Below, piece by piece: positions 47,247 to 59,333 of a stretch of 64,000 nt of DNA. Within the stretch, counting starts at the first letter, position 1, and every line of letters starts with the position of its first letter. The notes under the pieces were generated by a model that made no database searches, was not told where the DNA came from, and saw only the letters and a program-made list of their open reading frames with translations. This stretch comes from Anomalospiza imberbis. Its lineage: Eukaryota; Chordata; Aves; Passeriformes; Viduidae. Location: assembly GCF_031753505.1 (NCBI RefSeq), contig NW_027099794.1:123001-187000 (forward strand), given 5' to 3'. The position numbers and the translations under genes are program-made.

Positions 47247-48730
47247 TTGCAGATGTCAGTTTGCAGGATGCGCTTGGCAATGTCCTGGAAGCACAAATTC
47301 AAAGTGGTGGCAGCTTGGGTCTGGGATGTATCCTGTGCTGTTTTGATTTTCAGGAGGAGGCTGCCCACTCAGGGCCACAGGCCCCTGAGGAGGAGTGTGG
47401 GCCCTTTTCCCTCTGCAACAAAATTTACCACCCGAGATTCCTGATGTCAGTTTGCAGGATGCGCTCGGGACTGTCAGGGAACGAGTTTGAGATGGTGGCA
47501 GCGTGGCTCTGGAAACATCCTCTGCCATTCAGCTTTTTTGGAGGCACTTGCTTATTCAGTGCCACAGGTGCCTCAACATGAATTCCAGCCCTTCTCCCTG
47601 GGGAAAAAACTCGCCACCCCAGGGTCCTGATGTCAGTTGGCAGGATGCGCTCGGGACTGTCAGGGAAGCAGAAGATTGAAGTGGTGTTAACTTGGGTCTG
47701 GGAAACATCCTGCGCCATTTGGATGTTTTGGAAGCAGCCGCCCACTTAGGTTCATCATGAATGCCTTCTCTTTTCCCTGTGAAAGCAAGATCACCACCCC
47801 AGGTTGCAGATGTCAGTTTGCAGGATGCGCTCAGGACTGTCAGGGAAGCAAAATTCAAAGTGGTGGTAGCTTGGGTCTGGGACAAATCCTTTGCTGTTTG
47901 GATTTTCAGGATTTGGCCACGCACTCAGGGCCACAGGCCCTTGAAGACAACTGCGGGCCCTTTTCCCTGTGAAACAAGCCACACCAGGGTTCTGATCTCA
48001 CTTTGCAGCATGTGCTTGGGTCTGTCAGGGAAGCAGAATATCAAAGTGGTGGCAGCTTGGGTCTGGGATGTATCCTGTGCTGTTTTGGATTTTCAGGAGG
48101 AGGCTGCCCACTCAGGGCCACAGGCCCCTGAAGACAACTGCGGGCCCTTTTCCCTGTGAAACAAAACTCACCACCCCAGGTTCCTGATGTCAGTTTGCAG
48201 GATGCGCTCAGGACTGTCAGGGAAGCAGAAGATTGAGGTGGTGGCAGCAGCTTGTGTCCGGGACAGATCCGGTGCCGTTTAGATATTTTGGAAGCGGGTG
48301 CCCACTCAGGGCCACGAATGCCGGCTCTTTTCCCTGTGAAACCAAGATCACCACCCCAGGTTGCAGATGTCAGTTTGCAGGATGCGCTTGGCAATGTCCT
48401 GGAAGCACAATATCAAAGTGGTGGCAGCTTGGGTCTGGGATGTATCCTGTGCTGTTTTGATTTTCAGGAGGAGGCTGCCCACTCAGGGCCACAGGCCCCT
48501 GAAGACAACTGCGGGCCCATTTACCTGTGAAACAAAACTCACCACCCGAGATTCCTGATGTCAGTTTGCAGGATGCGCTCAGGACTGTCAGGGAAGCGGA
48601 AGATTGAGGTGGTGGCAGCAGCTTGTGTCCGGGACACATCCGGTGCCGTTTAGGTATTTTGGAAGCGGGTGCCCACTCAGGGCCACGAATGCCGGCTCTT
48701 TTCCTGTGAAACCAAGATCACCACCCCAGG
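47247..48730 (+). repeat. Satellite higher-order repeat copy H3
   Basis: 1,484 bp, same order. It has a small deletion near 47977 (AAACAAGCCACACC for AAACAAAAGTTGCCACACC) and GCCCATTTACCTGTGAAAC at 48516, a private variant. Confidence 0.9.
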
Positions 48731-50220
48731 TTGCAGATGTCAGTTTGCAGGATGCGCTTGGCAATGTCCTGGAAGCACAATATCAAAGTGGTGGCAGCTT
48801 GGGTCTGGGATGTATCCTGTGCTGTTTTGATTTTCAGGAGGAGGCTGCCCACTCAGGGCCACAGGCCCCTGAGGAGGAGTGTGGGCCCTTTTCCCTCTGC
48901 AACAAAATTTACCACCCGAGATTCCTGATGTCAGTTTGCAGGATGCGCTCGGGACTGTCAGGGAACGAGTTTGAGATGGTGGCAGCGTGGCTCTGGAAAC
49001 ATCCTCTGCCATTCAGCTTTTTTGGAGGCACGTGCTTATTCAGTGCCACAGGTGCCTCAACATGAATTCCAGCCCTTCTCCCTGGGGAAAAAACTCGCCA
49101 CCCCAGGGTCCTGATGTCAGTTGGCAGGATGCGCTCGGGACTGTCAGGGAAGCAGAAGACTGAAGTGGTGTTAACTTGGGTCTGGGAAACATCCTGCGCC
49201 ATTTGGATGTTTTGGAAGCAGCCGCCCACTTAGGTTCATCATGAATGCCTGCTCTTTTCCCTGTGAAACCAAGATCACCACCCCAGGTTGCAGATGTCGG
49301 TTTGCAGGATGCGCTTGGGACTGTCAGGGAAGCAAAATTCAAAGTGGTGGTAGCTTGGGTCTGGGACAAATCCTTTGCTGTTTGGATTTTCAGGATTTGG
49401 CCACGCACTCAGGGCCACAGGACCTTGAAGACAACAGCGGGCCCTTTTCCCTGTGAAACAAAAGTTGCCACACCAGGGTTCTGATCTCACTTTGCAGCAT
49501 GTGCTTGGGTCTGTCAGGGAAGCACAATATCAAAGTGGTGGCAGCTTGGGTCTGGGATGTATCCTGTGCTGTTTTGGATTTTCAGGAGGAGGCTGCCCAC
49601 TCAGGGCCACAGGCCCCTGAAGACAACTGCGGGCCCTTTTTCCTGTGAAACAAAACTCACCACACCAGGTTCCTGATGTCAGTTTACAGGATGCGCTCAG
49701 GACTGTCAGGGAAGCGGAAGATTGAGGTGGTGGCAGCAGCTTGTGTCCGGGACAGATCCAGTGCCGTTTAGGTATTTTGGAAGCGGGTGCCCACTCAGGG
49801 CCACGAATGCCCGCTCTTTTCCCTGTGAAACCAAGATCACCACCCCAGGTTGCAGATGTCAGTTTGCAGGATGTGCTTGGCAATGTCCTGGAAGCACAAT
49901 ATCAAAGTGGTGGCAGCTTGGGTCTGGGATGTATCCTGTGCTGTTTTGATTTTCAGGAGGAGGCTGCCCACTCAGGGCCACAGGCCCCTGAAGACAACTG
50001 CGGGCCCTTTTCCCTGTGAAATAAAACTCACCACCCCAGGTTCCTGATTTCAGTTTGCAGGATGCGCTCAGGACTGTCAGGGAAGCGGAAGATTGAGGTG
50101 GTGGCAGCAGCTTGTGTCCGGGACACATCCGGTGCCGTTTAGGTATTTTGGAAGCGGGTGCCCACTCAGGGCCGCGAATGCCCGCTCTTTTCCCTGTGAA
50201 ACCAAGATCACCACCCCAGG
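48731..50220 (+). repeat. Satellite higher-order repeat copy H4
   Basis: 1,490 bp, same order. Private variants include GATGTCGGTTTGC at 49294 and CAGTTTACAGGATG at 49680. Confidence 0.9.
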
Positions 50221-51100
50221 TTGCAGATGTCAGTTTGCAGGATGCGCTTGGCAATGTCCTGGAAGCACAATATCAAAGTGGTGGCAGCTTGGGTCTGGGA
50301 TGTATCCTGTGCTGTTTTGATTTTCAGGAGGAGGCTGCCCACTCAGGGCCACAGGCCCCTGAGGAGGAGTGTGGGCCCTTTTCCCTCTGCAACAAAATTT
50401 ACCACCCGAGATTCCTGATGTCAGTTTGCAGGATGCGCTCGGGACTGTCAGGGAACGAGTTTGAGATGGTGGCAGCGTGGCTCTGGAAACATCCTCTGCC
50501 ATTCAGCTTTTTTGGAGGCACTTGCTTATTCAGTGCCACAGGTGCCTCAACATGAATTCCAGCCCTTCTCCCTGGGGAAAAAAACTCGCCACACCAGGGT
50601 CCTGATGTCAGTTGGCAGGATGCGCTTGGGACTGTCAGGGAAGCAGAAGATTGAAGTGGTGTTAACTTGGGTCTGGGAAACATCCTGCGCCATTTGGATG
50701 TTTTGGAAGCAGCCGCCCACTTAGGTTCATCATGAATGCCTGCTCTTTTCCCTGTGAAACCAAGGTCACCACCCCAGGTTGCAGATGTCAGTTTGCAGGA
50801 TGTGCTTGGCAATGTCCTGGAAGCACAAATTCAAAGTGGTGGTAGCTTGGGTCTGGGACAAATCCTGTGCTGTTTGGATTTTCAGGATTTGGCCACTCAC
50901 TCAGGGCCACAGGCCCTTGAAGACAACTGCGGGCCCTTTTCCCTGTGAAACAAAAGTTGCCACACCAGGGTTCTGATCTCACTTTGCAGCATGTGCTTGG
51001 GTCTGTCAGGGAAGCACAATATCAAAGTGGTGGCAGCTTGGGTCTGGGATGTATCCTGTGCTGTTTTGGATTTTCAGGAGGAGGCTGCCCACTCAGGGCT
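50221..51100 (+). repeat. Satellite higher-order repeat copy H5, partial
   Basis: Monomers 1-5 follow the octamer order; from about 51100 the monomers become diverged and the octamer pattern is lost. This marks the right edge of the homogenised core. Confidence 0.8.
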
Positions 51101-54100
51101 ACAGGCCCCTGAAGACAACTGCGGGCCCTTTTCCCTATGAAACAAGACTCACCACCCCACGTTCCTGATGTCAGTTTGCAGGACATGCTGGGGACTGTCA
51201 GGGAAGCAGAAGATTGAGGTGGCAGCAGCTTCTGTCCGGGACAGATCCGGTGCCATTTAGATACTTTGGAAGCGGGTGTCCACTCAGGGCCAGGATGATG
51301 AATGCCAGCTCTTTTCCCTGTGAAATCAAGATCACCACCCCAGGTTGCAGATGTCAGTTTGCAGGATGCACTTGGGACTGTCAGGGAAGCAATAGTTGGA
51401 AATGGTGGCAGCTTGGGTCTGGGATGTATCCTGTGCTGTTTTGGATTGTCCGGAATTGGCTACGCACTCAGGGCCACAGGCCCCTGAAGACAACTGCAAG
51501 CCCTTTTCCCTGTGAAACAAGACTCGCCACACCAGGGTTCTGATGTGCTTGGGTCTGTCAGGGAAGCACAAGTTCAAAATAGTTGCAGCTTGGGTCTGGG
51601 ACACATCCTGTGCTGTTTAGCTATTTTGGAAGCGGGTGCCCACTCAGGGCCAGGATCACGAATGCCTGCGTTTTTCCCTGTGAAACAAAACTCACCACCC
51701 CAGGTTGCAGATGTCAGTTTAAAGGATGCACTTTGGAATGTCCTGGAAGCACAAATTCAAAGTGGTGGCAGCTTGGGTCTGGGACACATTCTGTGCTTTT
51801 TGGATTTTCAGGAGGAGGCTGCCCACTCAGGGCCACAGGCCCCTGAGGAGGAGTGTGGGCCCTTTTCCCTCTGCAACAAAATTTACTACCCGAGATTCCT
51901 GATGTCAGTTTGCAGGATGCGCTCAGGACTGTCAGGTCACGAGTTCGAGGTGGTGGCAGCTTGGCTCTGGAAACATCCTGTGCCATTCAGATTTTTTGGA
52001 GGCAACTGCTTGTTCAGTGCCACAGGTGCCTCAACATGAATTTCGGCCCTTTTCCCTGTGAGAAAAACCTCACCACCCCAGGTTCCTGATGTCTATTTGC
52101 AGATTGCGTATGGTCCTGCCACGGCAGGATAAATTCAAGGTGGTGGCAGCTTGTGTCTGGGACACATCCTGTGTTGTTAGGATATTTTGGAAGCCACCAC
52201 TGACGCAGGGCCACAGTTCCGTGATCACAAATGCTGTCCCTTTGCCCTGTGAAACCGAGATCACCTCTCCAGGCTGCTGATGTCTATTTGTATGATGCTC
52301 TTGGGACTGTCAGGGCAGCAGTAGTTCGTGCTTGTGGCAGCTTGGGTCTGGGACATGTCCTACACCATTCAGATTTTTGGAGGCTATTCACCATTCAGGG
52401 CCACAGGTGCTTGAACATGAACGCCAGCACTTTTCCCTGTGAAACAAAACTCATCAGCCCAGGTTCCTGATGTCAGTTTGTGGGATGTGCTTGGGACTGT
52501 CAGGGAAGCAGAAGATTGAAGTGGTGGTAGGTTTGGTCCAGGACGCATCCTGCTCCATTTGGATATTTTGCAAGCGGCCGCCCACCCAGGGCCATGAGCA
52601 CGAATGCCTGCTTCTTTCTGTGTGAATCAAACATAACTGCTGCAGGTTCCAGATGTCAGTTTCCAGGATGCGCTCGGGACACTCATGCAAGCACAAGTTC
52701 GAAGCGGTGGCAGCATGGGTCTGGTAATCATCCTGCGCCGTGCAGATTTTGTGGAGACAAGTGCTCGTTCAATGCCACAGGTGCTTGAACATGAATGCCA
52801 GCACTTTTCCCTGTGAAACAAAACTCATCATCCCAGGTTCCTGATGTCAGTTTGCAGGATTTGCTCGGGACTGTCAGGGAAGCAGAAGATTGAGGTGGTG
52901 GTAGGTTTGGTCCAGGACGCATCCTGCTCCATTTGGATATTTTGCAAGCGGCCGCCCACCCAGGGCCACGATCACGAATGCCTGCTTCTTTCTGTGTGAT
53001 TCAAACATAACTGCCGCAGGTTCCAGATGTCAGTTTCCAGGATGCGCTCGGGACACTCATGCAAGCACAAGTTCGAAGGGGTGGCAGCATTGGTCTGGTA
53101 ATCATCCTGCACCGTGCAGATTTTGTGGAGACAACTGCTCGTTCAATGCCACAGGTGCTTGAACATGAATGCTGCCCTTTTCCCTGTGAAACAAAACTCA
53201 CCACATAAGGTACCTGTTGTCAGTTTGCATGACGCACTTGGGATTGTCACGGAAGCACAAGCTTGAAGTAGTGGCAGCTTGCGTCTGGGACACATCCTGT
53301 GCCGTTTGGATTTTCAGGAGGAGGCTGCCCACTCAGGGCCACAGGCCCCTGAGGAGGAGTGTGGGCCCTTTTCCCTCTGCAACAAAATTTACCACCCGAG
53401 ATTCCTGATGTCAGTTTGCAGGATGCGCTCGGGACTCTCAGGGAAGCAGAAGACTGAAGTGGTTGTAGGTTTGGTCCAGGACACATCCTACACCATTTAG
53501 ATATTTTGGAAGCGGGTGCCCACTCAGGACCACAGGCCCCTAAACAGAAATGCTGGCTCCTTTTTTTCCTGTGAAACAAACTCACCACTCCCCGTTCGTG
53601 ATGTCTGTTTGCAGGACGTGCTTGTGACTGTTTGGGAAGCAGAAGATTGAGGTGGTGGTAGCTTGGGTCTGTGAAACATCGTGCACCATTTGGATATTTT
53701 GGAACTGGCTACCCACTTAGGTCCACCACCCTGAATGCCTGCTCTTTCCCGTGTGAAACCAAGATCACCGCCCCAGGTCGCAGATGTCAGTTTGCAGGAT
53801 GTGCTTCGGACTGTCAGGGAAGCAGAAGACTGAAGCGGTGGTAGGTTTGGTCCGGGACACATCCTGCATCGTTTAGATATTTTGGAAGCAGCAGTCCACT
53901 CAGGATAACAGGCCCCTAAACACAAATGCTGGCTCTTTTTGTCCTGTGAAACAAAACTCACCACTCCCCATTCCTGATGTCAGTTTGCATGATGCTCTTG
54001 GGACTGTCAGGGCAGCAGTAGTTAGTGCTTGTGGCAGCTTGGGTCTGGGACACATCCTACACCATTCAGATCTTTGGAGGCTACTCCCCATTCAGGGCAC

Positions 54101-55995
54101 AGGTGCATGCACATGAATTCCAGCCCTTTGCCTATGAAATAAAACTCACCAGACCAGGGTCCTGATGTCACATTGGAGCATGTGCCTGGGACTGTCACGG
54201 AAGCACAAGTTAAAAGCGGTGGCAGCTTGGGTCTGGGACACATTCTGTGGTGTCTGGATTTTCAGGAGGAGGCTGCCCACTCAGGGCCACAAGTCCCTGA
54301 AGAGGAGTGTGGGCCTCTTTCCCTGTGAAACAAAACTCACCACCCCAGGTTCCCGATGTCAGTTTGTAAGGACGTGCTTGGGACTGCCAGGGCATGAGTT
54401 CGAGGTGGCGGCAGCTTGGCTCTGGAAACATCCTGTGCCATTCAGATTTTGTGGAGGCAACTGTTTGTTCAGTGCCACAGGTGCCTCAACTTGACTTCCA
54501 GCCCATTTGCCTGTGAAAAAAACTCACCACACCAGGGTCCCGATGTCACTTTGCAGGACGCACTCGGGACTGTCCCGGAAGCACAAGTTCGAAGCGGTGG
54601 CAACTTGGGTCTGGGACACAACCTGTGTTGTGTGGATTTTCAGGAGGAGGCTGGCCACTCAGGGCCACAGGCCCCTGAGGAGGAGCGTGGGCCCTTTTTC
54701 CTGTGCAACAAAACTCACCACCCCAGGATCCTGTCGTCAATTTCCGGATGCTCTCGGGAGTCTCGGGGCACCACAATTTTGAGGCGGCCCCAGTTTGAGT
54801 GCGGGACACATCCTGTGCCGTTCGCATATTTTGGAAGCCACTTCCGAGTCAGGGCCACAGGTGCCCGATCACGATTGCTGGCCATTTTCCCTTTGAAACC
54901 AAGGCCACCACCCGAGGTTGTTGTTGTCAGTTTGCAGGAATTGCTTGGGACTGTCAGAGAAGCACAAGTTTGAAGTGGTGCAGCTTGCATCTGGGACACA
55001 TCCCGTCCCGTTTGGATTTTCAGGAGGAGGCTGCCCACTAGGGCCACAGGCACCTGAAGACAAGCACGTGCCCTTTTCTCTGTGAAAAAAACCTCACCAC
55101 TCCATGTTCCTGATGTCAGTTTGCAGATTACATTTGGGAGAGCCACGGCAGCCCAGCTTCGAGGCGGCGGCATCTTGGGTCTCGAACACATCCCACGCCT
55201 TTTGGATTTTCAGGAGGAGGCCGCCCACTCAGGTCCATAGGCCCCTGAAGCTAAATGCTGGCTGTTTTCCACGTGAAATACGGTTCACCACTCCGTGATG
55301 TCATTGTCCACGATGCAGTTGGGACTAGCAGGGCAGCCCACGTTTGAGGCGGTGGCCGTTTGGGTCTGTGACACATCCTGCGCCGTTTGGCTATTTTGGA
55401 AGCGGCCACCCACTCGGTGCCCCGGTTCCCTGAGCAGAAACATCAGCTTTTTCCAATGCGAATCAAAGCTCATTACTCCCACTTCCCTATGTCATTTTGC
55501 AGCACGCCTTTGTGACTTTCAGGGCAGCACAAGTTCGACGCGGCGGCGGCTCGGGTCCCGGACACGTCACGCTTCCTTCGGATTTTCTGGCGGCAGCCGC
55601 CCACTCGGAGCCAAGGGTCTCCGACCACGATCACCGGCCCTTTTCCCTTCTAAACAAAACTTACCACCCCACGTTCACGATGCTGGTTTGCAGGAGGCGC
55701 TTCTCGGTGCCAGGGCAGCCCGAGTTATTTTTGGGGATAACTCTGCTCCTGTAGAAATCCTTCACCGGTAGAAAGCGGAGGAGGCAGAAGGTCACTTAGG
55801 GCCACAGGTCCCTCGAACCAAATGCTGGCTTTTTTTCCTGTAAAATGAAACTCACCTCAGCTGTTTGTCAATGTCTGCTCACAAGAGGCACGTGGTGGTC
55901 GAAGGGCAGCGAGAACCCTTGGTGTTGACAGCTGAAGTCTGTGAGAAATTGTTCACTGTCTGAAGTTTTGGAAGTAGAATGCCTATTTGGATGGG
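51100..55995 (+). repeat. Diverged satellite monomers
   Basis: About 26 monomers with increasing divergence to the right. A local 343-bp two-monomer repeat is visible around 52455-53150 (GTAGGTTTGGTCCAGGACGC and GCAAGCACAAGTTCGAAG each occur twice). The last recognisable monomers (55300-55995) retain only short blocks such as TTTTGGAAG. Confidence 0.85.
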
Positions 55996-56440
55996 GCACA
56001 CAGAGAGGAAGGACTTTTAAGTTCCTTAGAAAGCTAAGTCTGGCCCCCCATTGGTTAAGGGGCAGTTGAAGGGCTGTGTAGGGGACAGAACTGCCCACAG
56101 GACTTTCCCTCAACTCGTCTCCCGGTCCAAGGTATAGCAGCCTGCCACGTGACCAGCTACTTTCAGAGGGTTATGCAGGCTCACCTGCTCAGGGAGCCGC
56201 TTGTCCAGAGGGGCCAAGAGGGCTATCGCAAGCATCCTTGCACGAACGACGGTTGGAACATCCAGCAGGGACAGGGGAGCAGCAGGACCCACCTGGGAAC
56301 GGAGCAGCTGTTTCAGAACACGCCGAGGGAAGAGCCCTCTTGCCAAGGGGCACCACCCGAGCAGGCCGGGCAGCATGTGGGTTTTCAGGGGAGAGCTTTA
56401 AACTTTCCCCTCTTATTGTGTCAGTCACTTCCTAGAACAG
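55996..56440. other. Unassigned sequence
   Basis: Mixed-composition single-copy-looking DNA between the satellite and the motif array. Short overlapping open frames exist on both strands (e.g. 56149-56589 +), but none has a convincing family resemblance or splice context. Nothing is called here. Confidence 0.5.
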
Positions 56441-57000
56441 CCAGATTTTCCACAGCACTCCCAGAAAAGCTAGGGGTTTTTAGGAGAAAAGGGGTTTATA
56501 CGGAGGGGAAAAGCTTCCTTTTCCATTATTTCTTGTATTCAAATGATGAGGGAATCTGCTTCCCCTGTAATTTTAATCGTCTTAATTGAAAGATCCTGTG
56601 CCTTGTTTATGCTGTTAGGAGTGTTAATTGACAGGGAATCCCCATTTTCCTTTATGTTACAGTTTAAATAGAAGGGGAAAACTTTGACAATGTTGCTTAT
56701 GGGTTTGAATCAAGGGTAACTGCCCCCTTTTTGTCGTCTTAAGGCTTCCAGGGAGGGAGAAGCCCAGCTGTCCCTCCTTCTTAAGCATTTGGATTGAGGG
56801 GCAAATCCCTCTTTCTTCATCACCGGAGAGACTTAAAGTAAGGAAAACCCCTCTTTTCCCAATATTTTAGGAGATTAACTTAAAGGATAGAAGCCATTTA
56901 TTTGCCACGGTATCAGTTTCAATGGAGGTAATTGCCCCATTTCCTAATTTTAAGGGGTTCACTTGAAGAAGACCCTGTCTTTTTCAGTTTTTTAAGGTTT
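56440..57000 (+). repeat. Degenerate motif array, third fragment of block X
   Basis: Roughly 60-80-bp recurrences: GAGGGGAAAAGC-TTCC, GAATCAAGGGTAACTGCCCCC, GGATTGAGGGGCAAATCCC, AGTAAGGAAAACCCCTC, CAATGGAGGTAATTGCCCC, CACTTGAAGAAGACCCTG. The part from 56670 to 56825 matches 4780-4940 of X1 and 42560-42720 of X2 in order. Each motif is a partial GGRR-AAA-YYCC palindrome. Confidence 0.55.
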
Positions 57001-57480
57001 TAAAACTACCTTCCAGGGCACTTCTTTCTGTGCCCTAGGAGTAAATATCTCAGAGGAAGGCGAGCCTGGCAGGTACTTAACCTTTATGCTGCCCGGGAGA
57101 CAATTATTTTTCTTATTTTTACTTATAATGTAGATAGTCCTAATTAGTAGTCCCAAGGGGACTTAGATCATTCATATAACTAGCATTCTTCTTTGCTCTA
57201 CTTAGTCAAACATAGAGTATTACTTAGTAGCCACTGAGAAATAATTACATAAAAGAACCACAAATTACCCAACTTATTTAGCTACACTGCCTAAACAAAA
57301 AGGTTTTTTTTCTTACCAGTTTTCTGTCCTTTTGGTCTAAGTAGTTGAAGCAAAAAAGAGAGCTCTGTCAGGCCTTCTGTATCACACCCTTTACTCCCCT
57401 TGAATTCAAGTCAGAGGAGCCAAACAGCTGCAGCTGCTCTGAGGTCTTTTATACCCTGTGGGATTTGGCCCCTACCCTTT
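57001..57480. other. AT-rich unassigned sequence
   Basis: A-rich low-complexity stretches to about 57310, then mixed DNA including CTTTTATACC at 57446. No repeat family or gene recognised. Confidence 0.5.
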
Positions 57481-57484
57481 CCCA

Positions 57485-57529
57485 GGCATTGTGGGAATGA
57501 GAGGCGGGGCACAATCAGGGGTATATTAA
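57485..57529 (+). promoter_or_regulatory. Promoter-like cluster upstream of the old array
   Basis: Three motifs in 45 bp: GCATTGTGGGAA, which on the minus strand reads TTCCCACAATGC and fits the ZNF143/STAF core (YWCCCAYMATGC); GAGGCGGGGC, a GC box, at 57501; and TATATTAA at 57522. Spacing would place a start near 57550-57560, about 450 bp before the first old unit. All three are short matches; the clustering is what makes it worth recording. Confidence 0.35.
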
Positions 57530-57994
57530 CCCCAGGTTTTGCTAAGGGGCTTCATTCCCTCTCTGGGATCGGCTGGGATAAGAGCTCTCCTCTTACTTCA
57601 GTGAAGAGGCTTTTTCAGCTTGCCTCAGCTTGTTTTCAGACAGTACATCAGACAGGGCATCAAAAACAACAGAGGCTTTGAAGATACTGTGGAAAAAACA
57701 TCATTGAACACAGGGAGTATTTAAGGTCGTGATTTTGGGGTGTGCATTCAGGGGGGGTAAGGTGCTTTTGTAATTTCTGATCTTGTTGCTACGTGGTTTT
57801 TTTTTTCCTTAGGAGGAGCACAATTCCTGTAATTCCAGGTTGTGTCACGTACAACATATTTTTGGCACATTCATCGTGTCACAAAAGGGATCTGCCCTGT
57901 GTCAAAGGTAATGTTTGAGATTGAGGCTTCAGATGAGCTGAGGAATGTGACTAGGAGAGGGGGAGTGAGCAAGGAACCTGGTTAGGAGTTATCG
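57530..57994 (+). other. Possible 5' leader of the old array, unassigned
   Basis: Between the promoter-like cluster and the first old unit. Splice-like sites include an acceptor TCTTACTTCAG ending near 57601 and a donor AAAG/GTAATG near 57909. No open frame is convincing. Confidence 0.3.
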
Positions 57995-58006
57995 TGGGGG
58001 GTTCCT

Positions 58007-58309
58007 ATGTGCAGGTAAGTCTTTGTTTGAGTTTGCAGGGGAAGCATCAATGGTGATTATGTCAACGCATTCTTCTCTGTCGTTATTATTAGGAAGTCCA
58101 GGCAGACAGCAGTAGTAAAGGTCAAGCATGCCAGGTGAGCAGCGCACAGAAACAGTTGCTCTCCCTCAGGTCTCAGTTTCTGGTGCAACTCTAACCATCC
58201 CTTCTCATTTGCGTGCGTTAGACCATCCACTCGGGGTATGCTAAGCCCCCGTCATCAGGCGGCGGAAGGACCGGGTTTTCTACACTCCAGAGCCCTCTGG
58301 AAGAGATAA
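58007..58309 (+). pseudogene. Old unit O0: truncated copy with in-frame ATG, 45 codons
   Basis: Join 58007-58014, 58093-58134, 58222-58309. A GTAAGT donor follows GTGCAG at 58014. The frame starts at ATGTGCAG, where the other old units have ACGTGCAG, and runs KSRQTAVVKVKHARPSTRG and then EGPGFLHSRALWKR before TAA. This is the same frame that is long in O1. Exon 3 is fused directly to exon 5 at GGAAG, a 5-base microhomology shared by CTCCGGAAGTATC and CAGAGGAAGAGATAA, so the rest of exon 3, exon 4 and two introns are deleted. The upstream exon 1 acceptor is absent, so this could be a first exon; the ATG may equally be a CpG-decay accident. Confidence 0.45.
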
Positions 58310-59333
58310 GATCCTGGTGGCAGCCAAAACTTCCCGGACGGGGAAGGGTGCCTTCTTTTGCACTCGACAGGGATTTCCGTGGCCAGATACGTGCGAGATA
58401 AGTGGAGGGCTCTGACGCACTGAGGGGAGGAAAGCGGGGTGCTGGGTGGGGACTGCCCGGGAGGGATTTTGGAGTCTGTTTTGGAGATGGGGATGTCTAA
58501 GAAGTGCCTCCTTAGGCCACCTAAAGGCAAAGCATCCCTTTTGATCTCAGCGCTGAGGCGCGCAGGGCAGAGCAGTTCCGGTCTGTGTCGTGTCACTTGT
58601 CTCCTGTGCCTTGTGTGTCGTTTGGGTCTGTCGTGTCACATGTCCTTTTTGCCTTAGCCGTCTGAGCGGCGTCTTGGCAGCCGTGATCTTTGCTTTCCTC
58701 AGCCCGGCACCGATGCCACAGGCCTTTTGACTCGGGAGTCCGGACAGGCGTCACAATCACATCTCTCTTTAACAGCACGCAGTCGGATGTCTTTTAAGGT
58801 CTCATTCAGAGCGGTAGGGACAGCTGCGTGCCGCAAGGATCCATTGCAGCGGCTTAGGACTCGGGAGACTGCCCGGCTGGGTAGATCATTCTTAGGACAG
58901 GCTTCTCAGGCGTCCGCTTGTGCAGTTCTTGAGAGACATCATTTTCTTCGCGTCTTGTTCCTGCGGGCATCTGTGAGCCTGATCTGCTGGCTGTCAGTCT
59001 CACCTAGGTCATCCCCTTCCACATTCTCTCGGTCCTTGTGGCCATTTTTCCTGCCCAGGGGTTTTTTCTCCTTGTTGTGTCCCCTCGTTTGTCTCGTCCT
59101 GTCCCGTGTCACGGGTGTCTGCACGTATTTGTCACGGGTGTGTGCACGTATTTGTCCCGGAGCTGCTCTGTCCTTGTGCGTAGCCCGGTGTAATCGCACA
59201 AGTCCTGGACACTAGCAATTTGGAGTGGGGGATGTAGCTGTGCTCTAGATGGTATTGCTAGATTCTCACAAGATGTTAGGACCTGTTAAGTGATCCTGCA
59301 GTTGTTTGACTTTTCCCCTAACTTTCTTTCAGA

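Larger units (their letters stand above)
42725..55995 (+). repeat. 186-bp satellite array, about 71 monomers
   Basis: Head-to-tail monomers of about 186 bp. Each carries recurring blocks GATGTCAGTTTGCAGGATGC, GGACTGTCAGGGAAGCA, GTGGTGGCAGCTTGGGTCTG, GACACATCCTGTGC, CCCACTCAGGGCCAC and CTTTTCCCTGTGAAAC. Monomers are diverged at both ends (42725-43150, 51100-55995) and highly similar in the middle, where they form a higher-order repeat. The many open frames in all frames and strands are shared by homogenisation and carry no known domain. I could not match this to a named satellite. Confidence 0.95.

Noticed and set aside
42725..55995. CRISPR-like regular repetition
   Set aside because: Period 186 bp with no unique spacers, in eukaryote-like sequence with higher-order structure; it is satellite DNA.
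58727..59215. 162-codon + strand frame in old units
   Set aside because: It starts at TTG, has no ATG near the start and is absent from young units. Only the part overlapping candidate exon 0 shows frame conservation.
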